Positions 42,289 to 53,981 of a stretch of 62,000 bases of DNA are shown in pieces; within the stretch, counting starts at the first letter, position 1; every line of letters begins with the position of its first letter. The notes below the pieces were generated by a model. That model did not search any database. It was not told the origin of the DNA and worked only from the letters and a program-made list of their open reading frames with translations. The DNA lies in contig WPIO01000066.1 in assembly GCA_009760855.2 (NCBI GenBank), positions 1,855,001 through 1,917,000 on the forward strand, read 5' to 3'. This stretch comes from Cristatella mucedo (Eukaryota; Bryozoa; Phylactolaemata; Cristatellidae). A program made the translations under genes and the position numbers.

Positions 42289-42367
42289 ACCTAGGTCAGT
42301 TAGGAGACACTGCATCTTTGTCTATTCGTGAGCATAGTCTACTGGAGAGTCTGTAGAAATATATAGG

Positions 42368-42512
42368 TAAAATATGACTCATTTGTATGGCGCTCTATGG
42401 GAACTTAATCTTTAACCAGGCACTTCATATACGCCACGAGGCTCGAGCCCACGACCTCGGCCAGACCTTGGTCGGGCGAGCACCTTAACCACTGGGACAA
42501 ACCAGCTGGGTC
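42368..42512 (-). mobile_element. SINE-alpha, near full length
   Basis: GACTCATTTGTATGGCGCTC, GGGAACTTAATCTTTAACCA, GGCACTTCATATACGCCACG, AGGCTCGAGCCCACGACC, TCGGCCAGACCTTGGTCGGG and CGAGCACCTTAACCACTGGG, then ACAAACCAGCTGGG as the reversed start of the element. Confidence 0.9.
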
Positions 42513-43009
42513 TCACCGAACAAAAAGCTGAGTGGCCAGTGAGACAAGCAGATTCGCGATCCCTTCAAGGCCGACCGGCCCTTCACCAGCTACACACAGA
42601 TGGGTTGTCCCAGCTGAGATTAACCAGATTAAGATAAACAAGCTTCGGTAAGCCCGGAGAATTGACAAAGAGCAGGCTCTCGGCATCAATCTCCGGTACA
42701 CGACGCAGCAGAGGACTCGGACGGACGAAAAGAAAAGGCTGCTGGCTTCCTGCTGCCGCGAAGAAGCACAGTCTGCCGCTTAGTGGTCTACCTTTAGGGA
42801 TGATGGCCGGTGGTGCCCAGGACACGATCAAACGCTCGATCAAACTCAACAACCGTGGAAAATCGGGCGAGTCTCTGAGTAACCAGAGAAAAATGTGAAT
42901 GCATCTCACCATCTACCACTGTCTAAGAGGGTGCAGGTCGGACTCACGGGAGAAGAAAGTTTCAGTGGAGAAGCCCTATATACAAGTTCCCTGTTATGCT
43001 ATACCTGTA
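42513..43009. other. unassigned
   Basis: No feature seen. Confidence 0.3.
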
Positions 43010-43645
43010 AATGCTGTAAAGGCGCTTACAGTTGGTGCACAATTCTGCAGCTAGGATTGTCTATCGTGTGCGCTGCAGTTGCCTCATCACATCACATCTC
43101 GCCGACCTGCACTGGCTCCCATTCAAGCAGTGCATCGACTTCAAGGTTCTGTCACTTACTTCTAGGTCCCTTCATTCTCTGGCTCCAGCCTATCTATCGT
43201 ATCTACTCCCCCAACAGGCGAAGAATCGTACAGCCCGCTTTTCGGAATCAAATCGTTTAGCTACGAACCTCAAATCCTTTGGAGACCGTGCCTGTAGTCC
43301 TTATGGTCCCAAAGCCTGGAACTCACTACCGACTTTCGTAACGACTAGACCACACTTAAAAAGAAACTAAAGGTACAAATATGTGTCACTGCATTTAGTG
43401 TGTCCACGTGATTCGTCCTTTATGTGTTTATGCATGCTGACACTGTATATGCTGCCACTAGCCATATTTGCATGCTGATCGTGTGCATGTCACCTCTAAC
43501 CATTTAGTCCTTGTTGAATTTGTGTATGCTATTAGTAACCATACGATCATGCCTCCTTTACACCATATGTAAAGTGCATAAGAAGAGATTACGTTATCTT
43601 AGGTTGCTACACAAATGTATCGTTATTATTTTTATTTGCAGTGAA
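43010..43645 (+). mobile_element. LINE-alpha, diverged copy
   Basis: The frame at 43032-43370 reads VHNSAARIVYRVRCSCLITS, LADLHWLPFKQCIDFKVLSL and PKAWNSLPTFVT. A small deletion follows NRLA..TNLKSFGDRA. The UTR is diverged and the hairpin reads TGCATAAGAAGAGATTACGT, TATCTTAGGTTGCTACACAA. The tail is TTATTATT. Confidence 0.88.
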
Positions 43646-43825
43646 CGAGCAGAATACTATGGGCATAGCTGTGATTGTATTTTCAGAGGTTTACAAGTGG
43701 AACGTTTGGAAGAAGTGGAATGCTTTCTGAAAATCGAATCACCTCAAGTGAAATCTCGAGAATCTGCACTGCACCAAGTACGGCTTCCATCTCTCAACTT
43801 TCTCTCCTCCTGCCTCAACCGATCG
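43646..43825. other. unassigned
   Basis: No feature seen. Confidence 0.3.
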
Positions 43826-43985
43826 CCTTAACAGCCTCATTTACTTAATCCGAGGAGGAGCGTTGACGGCTGCTATCACCTATGCTTGCAGCAGAGGGGG
43901 CAATGGAGGATCGCCCACCGAAGGACTCGAACCCACGATCTGGGTCACAAAAAACTCGAGCACCGTACCCCCGTACGGCCTATGA
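43826..43985 (-). mobile_element. SINE-beta, old copy
   Basis: AACAGCCTCATTTACTTAAT, TGACGGCTGCTATCACCTAT, GGATCGCCCACCGAAGGACT, CGAACCCACGATC (B box reversed) and GAGCACCGTACCCCCGTACG (A-box region). Confidence 0.78.
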
Positions 43986-44077
43986 CCGATTGGGATCGAA
44001 ACAGAAAACAGATTCTTCCAAGACGTGGCGTGAAAGAAAAGTAGAACCCAGCTGAGGCATGATGGGCAGCTTGATGA

Positions 44078-44201
44078 ACCATGGTCCAGCAGTTAAGGTG
44101 CTCTCGCCCAGACCAAGGGCTGAGGTCATGGGCACGAGCCCCGAGGCATATGTGAAGCGCCTGAATAGGTATTAAGTTCTCTTGGGACGCTATACAAATA
44201 A

Positions 44202-44245
<44 letters not shown>
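44078..44245 (+). mobile_element. SINE-alpha with (AC)n(AT)n tail
   Basis: CCATGGTCCAGCAGTTAAGG (A box), GGTCATGGGCACGAGCCCCG (B box), GCATATGTGAAGCGCCTGAA, TAGGTATTAAGTTCTCTTGG and GACGCTATACAAATAAATTA, then (AC)n to about 44237 and ATATATA. The terminal dinucleotide runs match the (TA)n of the copy at 1753. Confidence 0.9.
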
Positions 44246-44282
44246 CTTCTTTAACTCGCTGCGTGCAGGGCTTCCAGCCATG

Positions 44283-44690
<408 letters not shown>

Positions 44691-44725
44691 ATCAAGCTAG
44701 GCAGAGTACCACCTGCTCTTCTATA

Positions 44726-44849
44726 ACAATATTAATACACTTGATATAGTGCCCTCAGAGAACTCAATCTCTTTCTAGACACTTTACATTTCTGCAAAGG
44801 AAGCACGTTCTTTTGACTCTGAATCTATTATTATTATTATTATTATTCT
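44726..44849 (-). mobile_element. LINE-alpha tail fragment and (ATT)n
   Basis: AATATTAATACACTTGATAT, AGTGCCCTCAGAGAACTCAA, TCTAGACACTTTACATTTCT up to about 44812. A (ATT)n run at 44829-44849 could be the tail of a second, plus-strand element without a body. Confidence 0.8.
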
Positions 44850-45159
44850 TAGGGGTTGTGACGAAACCCCAAGATCATAAGCATAACAAAAAGTGCAGTA
44901 GGTAGCACAGTTCTACCTGAGCTCACGGAATCGACTGCCCAACACTCACTGCGCCGCGACTTCTTCTCTCTGTGCTGCGCTGTGCGCTGGCTCAAGTCTC
45001 TTAACCCGCACGGTTAAGTCTAGGCAGAAAGCGTGCAACTGCTACCGTAGCGAACGACCCGAGAATATCGGAAACCTCGAGAATGCTCGAGGAGCTGCGG
45101 CTACTCTTCGGCGGCGGCTCTTGCATCACAGCCTCGACATCAGAGCGTCGTACATTTTA

Positions 45160-45215
45160 TAATAATAATAACAATAATGCACTTGATAAAGCGCCCTCAG
45201 AGAACTTAATCACTT
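45160..45215 (-). mobile_element. LINE-alpha tail-only fragment
   Basis: (AAT)n, AATGCACTTGATAAAGCGCC, CTCAGAGAACTTAATCACTT. It stops in the middle of the hairpin. Confidence 0.88.
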
Positions 45216-45732
45216 AGACTTAATTTTGTCTCCGAAGAGCTGAAGCCCTGAAACCGTGTCCAGGAGGCGACTTTCGGGTGCGGCTAGCAGATCAAGGTGC
45301 CAAGATTTCGCTGCTTACCTACCGCTCTCTATTGCTACCAATCAGCCGCCGCCGAAAACGCAGCCGTAGAACGAGCTACTTGAGCAAATACACTCGGCCT
45401 GCAGGCATTACCGTGCGTTATCTTGAGCACCTGAGCATGCAGCGTCTCGCCCACACGTCGAGCGTCAAGGTGTAAGAGTCAACATTTTGGAGCATGATGG
45501 CGAGAATCAGGCACCAAACGGTAATAAGCGCCCATGCTACAAGAGACTCTCGGTGGCCAACTTGTGCGACGGAGGCAGGCGACCGGCTAGGGTTTATGGT
45601 CGCATGCCACTTGCACTTCTCGCTACTGTCTGCTCTCCCGAGAGTCGGAACGCTGCCTCCATTAGCGAAGATGCTGGGCCAGAACTAAATGACTTCAAGG
45701 AAGTCTAGCATTTAAAGAGTATAAATATATCA
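45216..45732. other. unassigned
   Basis: No feature seen. Confidence 0.3.
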
Positions 45733-45888
45733 AATATAATTGTTTTGTATTGTATAGCGCCATAAGAGAACGTAATCTCTATCCAGACGCTTCAGATGTG
45801 CTCGAGCCCGCGACCACGCGGTCATCAAATGCATTCGCCTTGCGCTTGGTTCGAGGCGAGCGCGTTAACCACTGGGGCCAAACCGTCC
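45733..45888 (-). mobile_element. SINE-alpha copy
   Basis: ATTGTTTTGTATTGTATAGC, GCCATAAGAGAACGTAATCT, CTATCCAGACGCTTCAGATG, TGCTCGAGCCCGCGACC and GAGCGCGTTAACCACTGGGG, CCAAACC. A further tail scrap, ATATAATTCATTTATACAGC, lies at about 45969. Confidence 0.87.
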
Positions 45889-45999
45889 TGGCAAGAAAGC
45901 GCTCCTAGCCAACACTACAGCCGGTATCTCGACGTGGGGTTCGACCTTGACATTTAAGGTGGGCAGGTAATATAATTCATTTATACAGCCGGCCGATCG

Positions 46000-47680
46000 T
46001 GGGAAGCCAGCGGGCAGGTCGTGCGGCCAGTCCTACAGCCGGCGCGACCTTTCGGGTAGGTCGAACGGAGAAGCTTGGTCCACCTCCCCCCTCCCTCCCT
46101 CCGTCCCCCCCCCGTCCTCGGCCGCAGACCTAGCAGCTCGCTCGCTCTCAATCGCCGTCGCCGTCGGCAGGCGACGACTGAGCAGGAAGTAGTTCAGGTT
46201 CCGGGGGCGGGGTTGAGCTGCTCTTTCCCAACCGCATTGACCGCCACCGCTCCCAATGACCGGAAGAGCAGCGACGCCGAGGGCGCACGGGCCTCTAGTG
46301 CCCGGCCTCAAGGTCCGTCGAGAATCGGGCAGAATCGGGCAGAGCTACGGGGAGGCAGCAAGCGACGGCCGGCGCTCGGCTAGGCGGCCGCGTGCGGCGG
46401 GAGAGCACAGGCGAGAGCAGACGCGTTCCTACTTCGCGTCGTTTCTCGTTCGTCACTTCGCGCGTCGGCTCCGCAGCCGCAGATTACCCGGCGCGCCTCT
46501 CGCGAGAGGCGCGCACGCCGGCCGAGCGGACGCGGCCGGCGTGCGCGCCCGTCGAGGCCCTCGCCCTCTCGCTGGTTCCCCCGAGTTCCGCGACGCATCG
46601 AACGGTCGTCCATCCGACGCCCGAACGCAGATCGACAAAAGATCAAACGTTGGAGACGCGATAATCCGGTCGCGGCAGTCGAGCCGCGCTGCTGCCGGCG
46701 TCGACGCAGGAAACAAAAGCATCAGACGCACGACGTCCGGCCAGTGTTTCCATCGAAATAATTGGCGCCACCCTGCGATCCTGCGATACGGCTCATTTGC
46801 GGCTGCGAGCAACCGCGGCGCCGGCGAAATCGCTTCGCACTGCCGAGCTATTATTGCGCCGGGAATGGTTAGCCCTGAGACCGTCCAGCGAACAATACCT
46901 GCGCCTGTACACGCGAAGCACGCGCGCGTACTGCCGGCGCCGCGGTGCATCTTGGGCGCCCACCGACCCTTCCGGTAACGGCCGCCCGGGTAGGGGGGAG
47001 CGTCGAGACTTGGCGATCGCCGCCAAGTTTCCATTGAAATGCCAAGATCAGAGGAATGCATCGCTAAATGGCCTCGAGGTCTAAGCGAAGAGCTTGGAAA
47101 TCAAAGGCATAAAGGCATACGGAATGACGCTGCGCCTACGCTCGCGCGAACCGCCCTCCGACGTCTCGGGCAGCGACGACACGCTGGCGCGCCGCATCGG
47201 CGCCAGATCGCGACTACTTTTAGCTAATTTATTATCCGCGGTCCATGAACAAGGATGTGCGTGCACAGGCTACGTCACTACCTGTAGGGAGCATGTATGC
47301 AGCTCAACAAATGAGGTAGAACCTCAGTTGTTCGTCGGGCTTTGAAGAGTTGCATTTCAGCGCGGCGGCGCTGAACACTCGTGCCTCTCAGTAGTCATCA
47401 AAATAGACCGCTCTACGCGATTGGACGCGGACACGCTATCCGAGCGAACGCTAGCTCTTCGCTACCGGCGTGCTCGGCTACCGCCGGCGGCTTACTTTAG
47501 TAAATTGGTGCAGCACCTGCGACTCGTTATCTGCTCTTAGCGGCGCCGACTTCGCCGGCATTGGCCGAGCATCGGCAGAGGTTACGTCGTTACGATCGCT
47601 ATGCTTGCGGCCGCCACTGCGGACAATGCGTGAAGAGGCCGCTAGGTGCGCTCGTAGCGCCGGCGTTGTACAAATTGGGA
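46000..47680. promoter_or_regulatory. CpG island with palindromic TCTCGCGAGA
   Basis: Dense CpG sequence. It contains the exact promoter motif TCTCGCGAGA (46498-46507) at the centre of a perfect 24-bp palindrome (46491-46514). An overlapping 16-bp inverted repeat follows (46508-46523 and 46534-46549). TCTCGCGAGA is known in vertebrates and some invertebrates as an orphan core promoter motif of CpG-island genes, bound by BANP (earlier attributed to ZBTB33/Kaiso). Open frames of up to 240 codons on both strands are Arg/Ala/Gly/Pro-rich and I treat them as artefacts of GC content. The gene and its strand are unknown. Confidence 0.55.
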
Positions 47681-47687
47681 GCCCTCG

Positions 47688-47785
47688 CAAGCTTCCTTTA
47701 CATATGTAAAGTTCTAAGAAAGAAATTAGGCTCTCAGAGGGCGCTATACAAATGCATGATTATTTGTTGTATTATTATTATCCGC
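47688..47785 (+). mobile_element. LINE-alpha/SINE-alpha tail fragment
   Basis: CATATGTAAAGTTCTAAGAA, AGAAATTAGGCTCTCAGAGG, GCGCTATACAAATGCATGAT, TTATTATTA. It mixes the SINE-alpha word GCGCTATACAAATG with a LINE-alpha TTA tail. Confidence 0.75.
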
Positions 47786-48737
47786 AAAGAGAGATGGCAA
47801 GGAAGAGAGAGTTGAACGGACAGATGAAAAGTGCTTGAGGGAGTAGAAATAGGAGAGGGTAGCGGAAGTATTCGAGCGGCCGAATTCTTAAAAATGGGAG
47901 ACGCTAGGAAATCAAGTGCTACAAGCCGGTGAGTCGACGCGTCGGGGGCGGGTGCAGCAACCAGCTATCGCTGAGCTAACGGCGCGTGGTTGCAGGCGCA
48001 GGAAGTCCCTGCCACTGTCGACCGTCGATAACGGAAGTGTATGAGGGGGGCTTTTAAAAAAGCACCGACCCGGCTGCGGCGCGAGGGGCCACGCTCGGCC
48101 TAGAGGGCCGCTGACGAGCGTGTTCTCAAGCGAGGCTCGGCGCCTCGCCACGACCGGCTGGGTAGGCAACGGAACGAGCGTCGCGACAGGGAAAGCCTCT
48201 CGCGAAAACTCGCGGCCTCAGTTTCCGCCCGCGCCGCCGCCCGGCGGCTGCTCGATCGAGCGGCTGAGCTCGGTCGAACGGCAGCTTCCGGCGGGTGTCC
48301 TGAAAGTGACCTCGGAGGTCAGGCCAGGAGGAATGGACTCGCAAATCCGCCGACACTTGCGTCCTTTTCGACTCTCGCTTCGCCATCCGTGCGCGCGGTC
48401 ATCGACCCGACGGGCGGCGCAGCGGAAACGCGTCTCGCTGGGCGACCAATTTTACGCGGGTTCTTTTCAATTTCTCGCTCTCAAAGCAATTGCACTGCCG
48501 TCCTTTCGGGAAGGTGTGCGGAACAAAAAATACGCAGCCGCAAGTGAGGCTGCCGCGAGCGCGAAGGTCGGTAGGAAGGTCAGGGTCAGCGGCGGCAGCA
48601 GCGTCGGCATTCGAAAGATGCGCTACGGAGAGCGCGCTATTTGTTTTCGCTACGCACTTACGACGCTGTCCGCGCTCGGCGGCGCTTGCTCGGGGTAGAC
48701 AGCACTGACTAACCCGCGCTCCGACTATCGCGATATA
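47786..48737. promoter_or_regulatory. second CpG-rich block
   Basis: CpG-rich, with CTCTCGCGAAAACTCGCGG at about 48198, a near match to the TCTCGCGAGA motif. A 192-codon plus-strand frame (48120-48698) has neither strong initiation context nor recognisable domain. I cannot assign a gene. Confidence 0.35.
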
Positions 48738-49148
48738 CTTATAATAATAATAATAATGCACTCGATAAAGCGCCCTCAGAGAACTTAATCTCTTTCTAGG
48801 CGCTTTACATTTGCTGCAAAGTGAAATGCAATTGAATGGTAAGTAAAATCATGCTTGAAAAACAAACAAAATGAATAATATGGTTAGGGGTGACATGCAC
48901 AGGGTCAGCATGCAAATGTGGTTAGTGGCAGCATGCACAGTGTCAGCACGCAAAAGCACATCAAGGACGAATCACAGAAACCCACTAAATGCTGTCCTAA
49001 AAAGGTGTGTTTTTAAGTTTATTTTAAATGTGGTCAGGTCAAGGAATGTTCTGACGCACGTCGGGAGGCAGTTCCAGGCTTTGGTAGCATACGAACTAAA
49101 TGCACGGTCTCTTAAGGATTTAAGGTTTGTACGAGGTACTTGGGATGC
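48738..49148 (-). mobile_element. LINE-alpha 3' part, young
   Basis: (AAT)n, ATGCACTCGATAAAGCGCCC, the full UTR (TGGTTAGGGGTGACATGCAC, TGTCAGCACGCAAAAGCACA) and the end of the ORF, TNLKSLRDRAFSSYATKAWN and FRTAFSGFL on the minus strand. It is truncated at GTACGAGGTA. Confidence 0.93.
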
Positions 49149-49423
49149 ATCGATCGGAAGTCGGTTCAACTAGCCGCGGCGGTGTCGTCTGGGCTCAAGC
49201 CAGCGAGACGCGGATGCGACCGCACGCTAACTGCACAATAATCGCACAACAATAATCGGCGAATAAATCGCTGCATCGGCGCCATCACCGCTGTTCAGAG
49301 TTAGCCACCGCATGGATGCAATATATCCCGAAACTAATCGCCGAAACTAATCCTTACTGGTCTGGGGGGCCATTATCGTATGCTTATGCGATGCACGAGC
49401 AGGCGCAGGAGTGACCTAACTAG
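49149..49423. other. unassigned
   Basis: No feature seen. Confidence 0.3.
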
Positions 49424-50133
<710 letters not shown>

Positions 50134-50399
50134 GAGGTCAAACGTAGCGGTAGACACGGTTGGATAGACATTTGCAGCTAGGTATAGATACCGAGAATGA
50201 TTTGGCGAGACAGACGGAGACGGTGACAGAGACAGAATGAAATGGAGACAGAGGCAGGCGGAAATAAAGAAGGTCGGAGCCGAAGACAGAGACAGACCGA
50301 GACGGAGACAGGCGGAGACAGATGTTGCCTGAGCGGCGGCGAATGAATGCGAGCGATAGATTATCTTTTGCGACAGATTGGACGAGCTCATTTACATAG
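50134..50399. other. GAGACAGA-rich flank
   Basis: Degenerate GACAGA/GGAGACA repeats after the GA array. No gene. Confidence 0.5.
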
Positions 50400-52400
50400 A
50401 GCATTCAGCTCGCCCTGCAGCGCGTGCCGCCGAACACGAATTGCCCGCTGCAGCACTCGAACTCGGCGAACGGAAGTGAGCGGGAACTGCTCCCGCCACT
50501 ACCCACGCAAGTCTGTCAGCGCAGCGGCGCCGGCAACTGCCGGCCGGCGGCGACGAGCGCTCCTCCGCGTAACGCCTTAGTAGGGAGTGTGGGAAGGGCG
50601 GGCATCCTCGCCGCCGCCGCTGCGTAGCGCCGCGTCCCGCGGATGATTACCAGCGTAGGTGGCAGATAAAAGCGATAGGGGGGGGCGGTTTCAACGAAAC
50701 GCCTCGTGCGAGCGTGGCCGCCCCGCCCTCGCTACGAGCGCGCTACAGGTGACGCTTCGGTGGCTGCGACGGCTACGGGCGCCGCCGCTGCCGCCCGGGC
50801 TGCACGACCGTGTGCAGGCCGGGCCGATATAGTTACTGCAGCCGGCGCACGGGAGGTTCGCCGCCGTCCCCCCCCCCGTCTCGCTGCGTTATGTAAGCGG
50901 GCTCGGATGGCCGCGCCGAAGCTTCCATTCAGGACAGCGCCGACTGCAAGCCTACTCCCGAGCCGCGGATGGCATTACCGTCTGCGGATGGAGCCGGGCG
51001 GCCCTCGCGCCCCCACCCCCACCGCCGCCGGCAGTTTCGGAGAGGCGACTTAAGAGACGCGGCGGCAAGCGAGCGAGACGCAGTGTCGCGCGCCGCCGCG
51101 CGACACACGCTACGCACGACCTGCCACCGACCGTTAGCCGCGCTATCGCGCGCATCGCAGGGGCTGCCTTATCTGCCTGCGGCAGCGCTGCCCACGCGAC
51201 AGACGCCGTAGTTCCGCACCGAGGCGGCGGCGGCGCTTAGGAACGCCGCGCACCGCTCGCGGGCGGCGTCGCGGCGGCGGCCCGCTATTCGCGGGCTGGC
51301 GGACGCGGGCGACCGTCGACGCCCGCGACCGAGAAGCGCCGGCGGGCGCGGCCCGCCGTACCGCGAGAGGCTCCGGCCTCGCCGGCGCCCTTAGCAGCGG
51401 AAGAGGAGCGAGCCGCCTGCGGCCCTGCGGCGCGGACGCGCGGGCGGGCGGGCGGCCGCCGGATAGGTAAACGTTCGTCCGGCCGACGCTTGAAGGGCCG
51501 CAGTTGCGGGGAGGGGGACCGTCGCCAGCAGCCTGCCACGCCCACCGAGCAGGCGACGCCGAGGGCCGAGCACGCGGCCGCCGCTTCGGCTGCGAGGGCA
51601 GGGCGCGCGGCCCGGCGAGACCTGCGGCGGCGGCGGAAACGGCCGCCAATACGCCGCAAATCAACAAGAGCCGTAAGGATGACGTTGGCTGGTAAATCGC
51701 CGCCGCCGCAGTAGCGGCGGCGGCTACTGCGGCGGCGGCTACTGCTGCGGCGGCGGCGGCTTACCCATGTCCTCGAGGCTCTTGGGGCTGCGGTGCCGCG
51801 GCACGATCTTGTTCAGTCCCAGCGCTTCGTCCTCGTCTATCCGCAGCGACCCAGCGCGTCTAACCGACGGCATGATTCTGCCGCCTCTCGCGCCGCCTCC
51901 GGCGATCGTCGCCGGGCCGCCGGTGACGTCAGCGGCCGCCGCAGGCCGCTTTGTTGTCATCGCGGGAGGCGCCTTCTCGAAAGCCCGCTGGAGCATTCGA
52001 CCGCCGCCGCCGCTCGCCGTCTGGCTGAGCCGGGGCGTTCGCTCGGTAGCCGTGCGCGCGCGCGCGCGCGTGGCGCAGGATGGCTGCAGTCGTATCTGGT
52101 GCTCGCCCGCCCGTGCGTCCGACCCGAAGCCCGGGTGCCGCCGCCGCCTCCGCCTCGGCCGCAGTGGGAGGAGCTGCGGCGACCCGGGCGGCGGCCGCCC
52201 ACTTCCTCGGATGCGGAACGGGCGCCGCAGAGCGATCGGGCGCCAGTTTCGCGGGCGTTATTAACGTCCCGCGACAGCGCAAAGCCGCGCCTCTGCCTCC
52301 GGCTCAAGCTAATCGATCTAGCGCCGCTGACGGGTGGCGGTCGCGAAGCCGATCCGACGGCGGCACCGGCGGCTCGGGCGTAGCCAGGGTCGCCGTGTTC
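50400..52400. promoter_or_regulatory. CpG island around a minus-strand exon
   Basis: The longest CpG island of the window: 2 kb of GCG/CGG-rich sequence. It surrounds the candidate coding exon 51765-51960 (minus), so the promoter probably lies at higher coordinates, about 52000-52400. A (GC)n run occurs at 52052-52070. A degenerate SINE-like B box (CACTCGAACTCGGC) lies near 50455. Confidence 0.55.
51765..51960 (-). CDS. candidate first coding exon, unknown protein
   Basis: Starts at the ATG at 51960 (context GCGATGA, G at -3). An in-frame ATG 12 codons upstream (51996) has a poorer context. 65 codons plus one base are read to a good 5' splice site, G/GTAAGC, at 51765/51764; past it the frame stops after PPPPQQ. 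The N-terminal half is Ala/Gly-rich (MTTKRPAAAADVTGG). The C-terminal half is not typical of GC-driven noise: it contains acidic and aliphatic residues, RRAGSLRIDEDEALGLNKIV and PRHRSPKSLEDMG. RRAGSLR resembles a basophilic kinase/14-3-3 site, and RHRSPKS a proline-directed site. It could be the disordered N-terminus of a signalling or nuclear protein. I do not recognise the family. Confidence 0.5.
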
Positions 52401-52620
52401 TCGTTTCTGCGCTGCGCACCATTTTCTTATATTCTTATATTTCATATATTTTCTTATATGGTCACGGCACGGCAACGATAGTTTATAAGTTGTTTTTATT
52501 ATTCGTACGTTTATCGTAAGCGGCCGAGAGACGTGTGCGACACACCCCACTCACCTCCCCTCCCCCTCCACGCATCTCAACCTATCCAGCCGGCGGCTGC
52601 TGCTGCCGGTCGAGGGGCAG
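52401..52620. other. short AT-rich transition
   Basis: TTCTTATATTCTTATATTTC-type repeats at 52430-52460. Otherwise no feature. Confidence 0.4.
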
Positions 52621-52742
52621 TGTGTGTTGTGCGTGTGTGTGTGTGTGTGTATAATAATAATAATAATAATAATTCACTTGATAAAGCGCCCTCAGAGAAC
52701 TTAATCTCTCTCTAGGCATTTGCTGTAAAGTGAAATGCAATT
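52621..52742 (-). mobile_element. LINE-alpha tail fragment beside (GT)n
   Basis: (GT)n at 52621-52650, then (ATA)n, TTCACTTGATAAAGCGCCCT, CAGAGAACTTAATCTCTCTC, TAGGCATTTGCTGTAAAGTG. The GCGCTTTACA arm is deleted, so the terminal stem is lost. Confidence 0.88.
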
Positions 52743-52820
52743 GTGTATGTGTGCGCGTGTTGGCCGCGGCGAAGCCGGGATTTTCATCTGTGGGCGGCAA
52801 GATCTACACGTGAGGGCGGC

Positions 52821-52962
52821 AAGGCCAGCGAGATGTTTACGTAGGCAGGGCTAAACCCGCTGTTAATGAAATATTACAGTTAATGTTAATGAAATATTAC
52901 AAGACCAGCGAGATGTTTACGTAGGCGGGGCTAGACCCGCTGGTAATGAAATATTACAGCGA
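52821..52962 (+). repeat. 80-bp tandem duplication
   Basis: CCAGCGAGATGTTTACGTAG starts at 52825 and 52905, an 80-bp period. GTTAATGAAATATTACA inside the first unit is itself duplicated (about 52862 and 52884). Confidence 0.92.
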
Positions 52963-53119
52963 ACAGAAATCGCCGTCGTTTTTACTCGACGTGAACTCGG
53001 CGGTTGCTCATCGAACGGAATTTATCCGTAATTTCGTCTTCGATTTCGGTCGGGGGGAATAAGAAAAGGGGGCGGCTGCCCGAAGGGGGGGTCCAACGCG
53101 ACACCCTGCTCGCCCGATG
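52963..53119. other. unassigned
   Basis: No feature seen apart from short G runs. Confidence 0.3.
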
Positions 53120-53222
53120 GACGGATATTTCCCCCAGACATTACCTCCGGACATTCCCCCCCCGACATTACCCCTGGACATTTCCCCCCCCGACATTCCC
53201 CCCTGAGGTAGGACATTTCCTT
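53120..53222 (+). repeat. degenerate GACATTCCCCC repeat
   Basis: About five units of a 17-21-bp motif, each with (G/C)GACATT followed by 3-8 C. The minus-strand frame over this array gives a Gly/Met-rich repeat (MSGGNV-like, GGECRGG), which could be protein-like but is more likely a by-product. Confidence 0.75.
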
Positions 53223-53327
53223 CCTTCCCTCCCGTAAAGAAATGCCAGCATATAAACTGTCTTGTTTACATATAATGTAAAAGTATTATATAGCATATAA
53301 TTTAAAATATAGTCCTACATTATAGTC

Positions 53328-53670
53328 ACTAATAATAACAATAATAATGCACTTGATAAAGCGCCCTCAGAGAACTCAATCTCTCTCTAGGTGCTTTACA
53401 TTTGCTGCAAAGAGAAATGCAATTGAATGGTGAGTAATATCATGCTTTAGAAACAAACAAAATGAATAACATGGTTAGGGGTGACAGGCACAGGGCCAGC
53501 ATGCAAATGTGGTTAGTGGCAGCATGCACAGTGTCAGCACGCATTAGCACATGAAGGACAAATCATAGGGACCCACTAAATGCTGTCCTAAATAGGTGTG
53601 TTTCTAAGTTCTTTTTAAATGTGATCAGGTCGGAGGATGTTTTCTGACGCAGGTCAGTAGGGAAATTAGA
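53328..53670 (-). mobile_element. LINE-alpha 3' part, young
   Basis: (AAT)-type tail, ATGCACTTGATAAAGCGCCC, intact hairpin, UTR (ATGGTTAGGGGTGACAGGCA) and the end of the ORF (CCCACTAAATGCTGTCCTAA, AATAGGTGTGTTTCTAAGTT). Truncated at CTGACGCAGGTC. Confidence 0.92.
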
Positions 53671-53897
53671 AATGCCATTAGAAATGTCATATTAACTGTC
53701 TTGCAGCATGTAGTATTTATTATTATATAGCTATCAAGTCAAATCAAACAAAACTTTAATGTCAAATAGATATTTATGTAGTTCAGTATTGTGACAGTTT
53801 GGAATCTAATAATATGTCCGAGTCCTTCGTCGTCCACGACGACGGGTGACGATGTCCGAGGAGACTTGCAAAGCCGAAACTCCACGACTCGCACGGG

Positions 53898-53898
<1 letters not shown>

Positions 53899-53978
<80 letters not shown>

Positions 53979-53981
53979 TCT
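53899..53981. repeat. (TA)n microsatellite
   Basis: About 80 bp of TA with two internal CACA interruptions. Confidence 0.96.

Noticed and set aside
46256-47061. 240-codon plus and 202-codon minus frames
   Set aside because: They overlap on opposite strands of a CpG island and have the same artefactual composition.
51143-51667. 174-codon minus frame next to the candidate exon
   Set aside because: Pro/Arg/Ala-rich with no sign of conservation. More likely intron of the gene whose exon is at 51765-51960.
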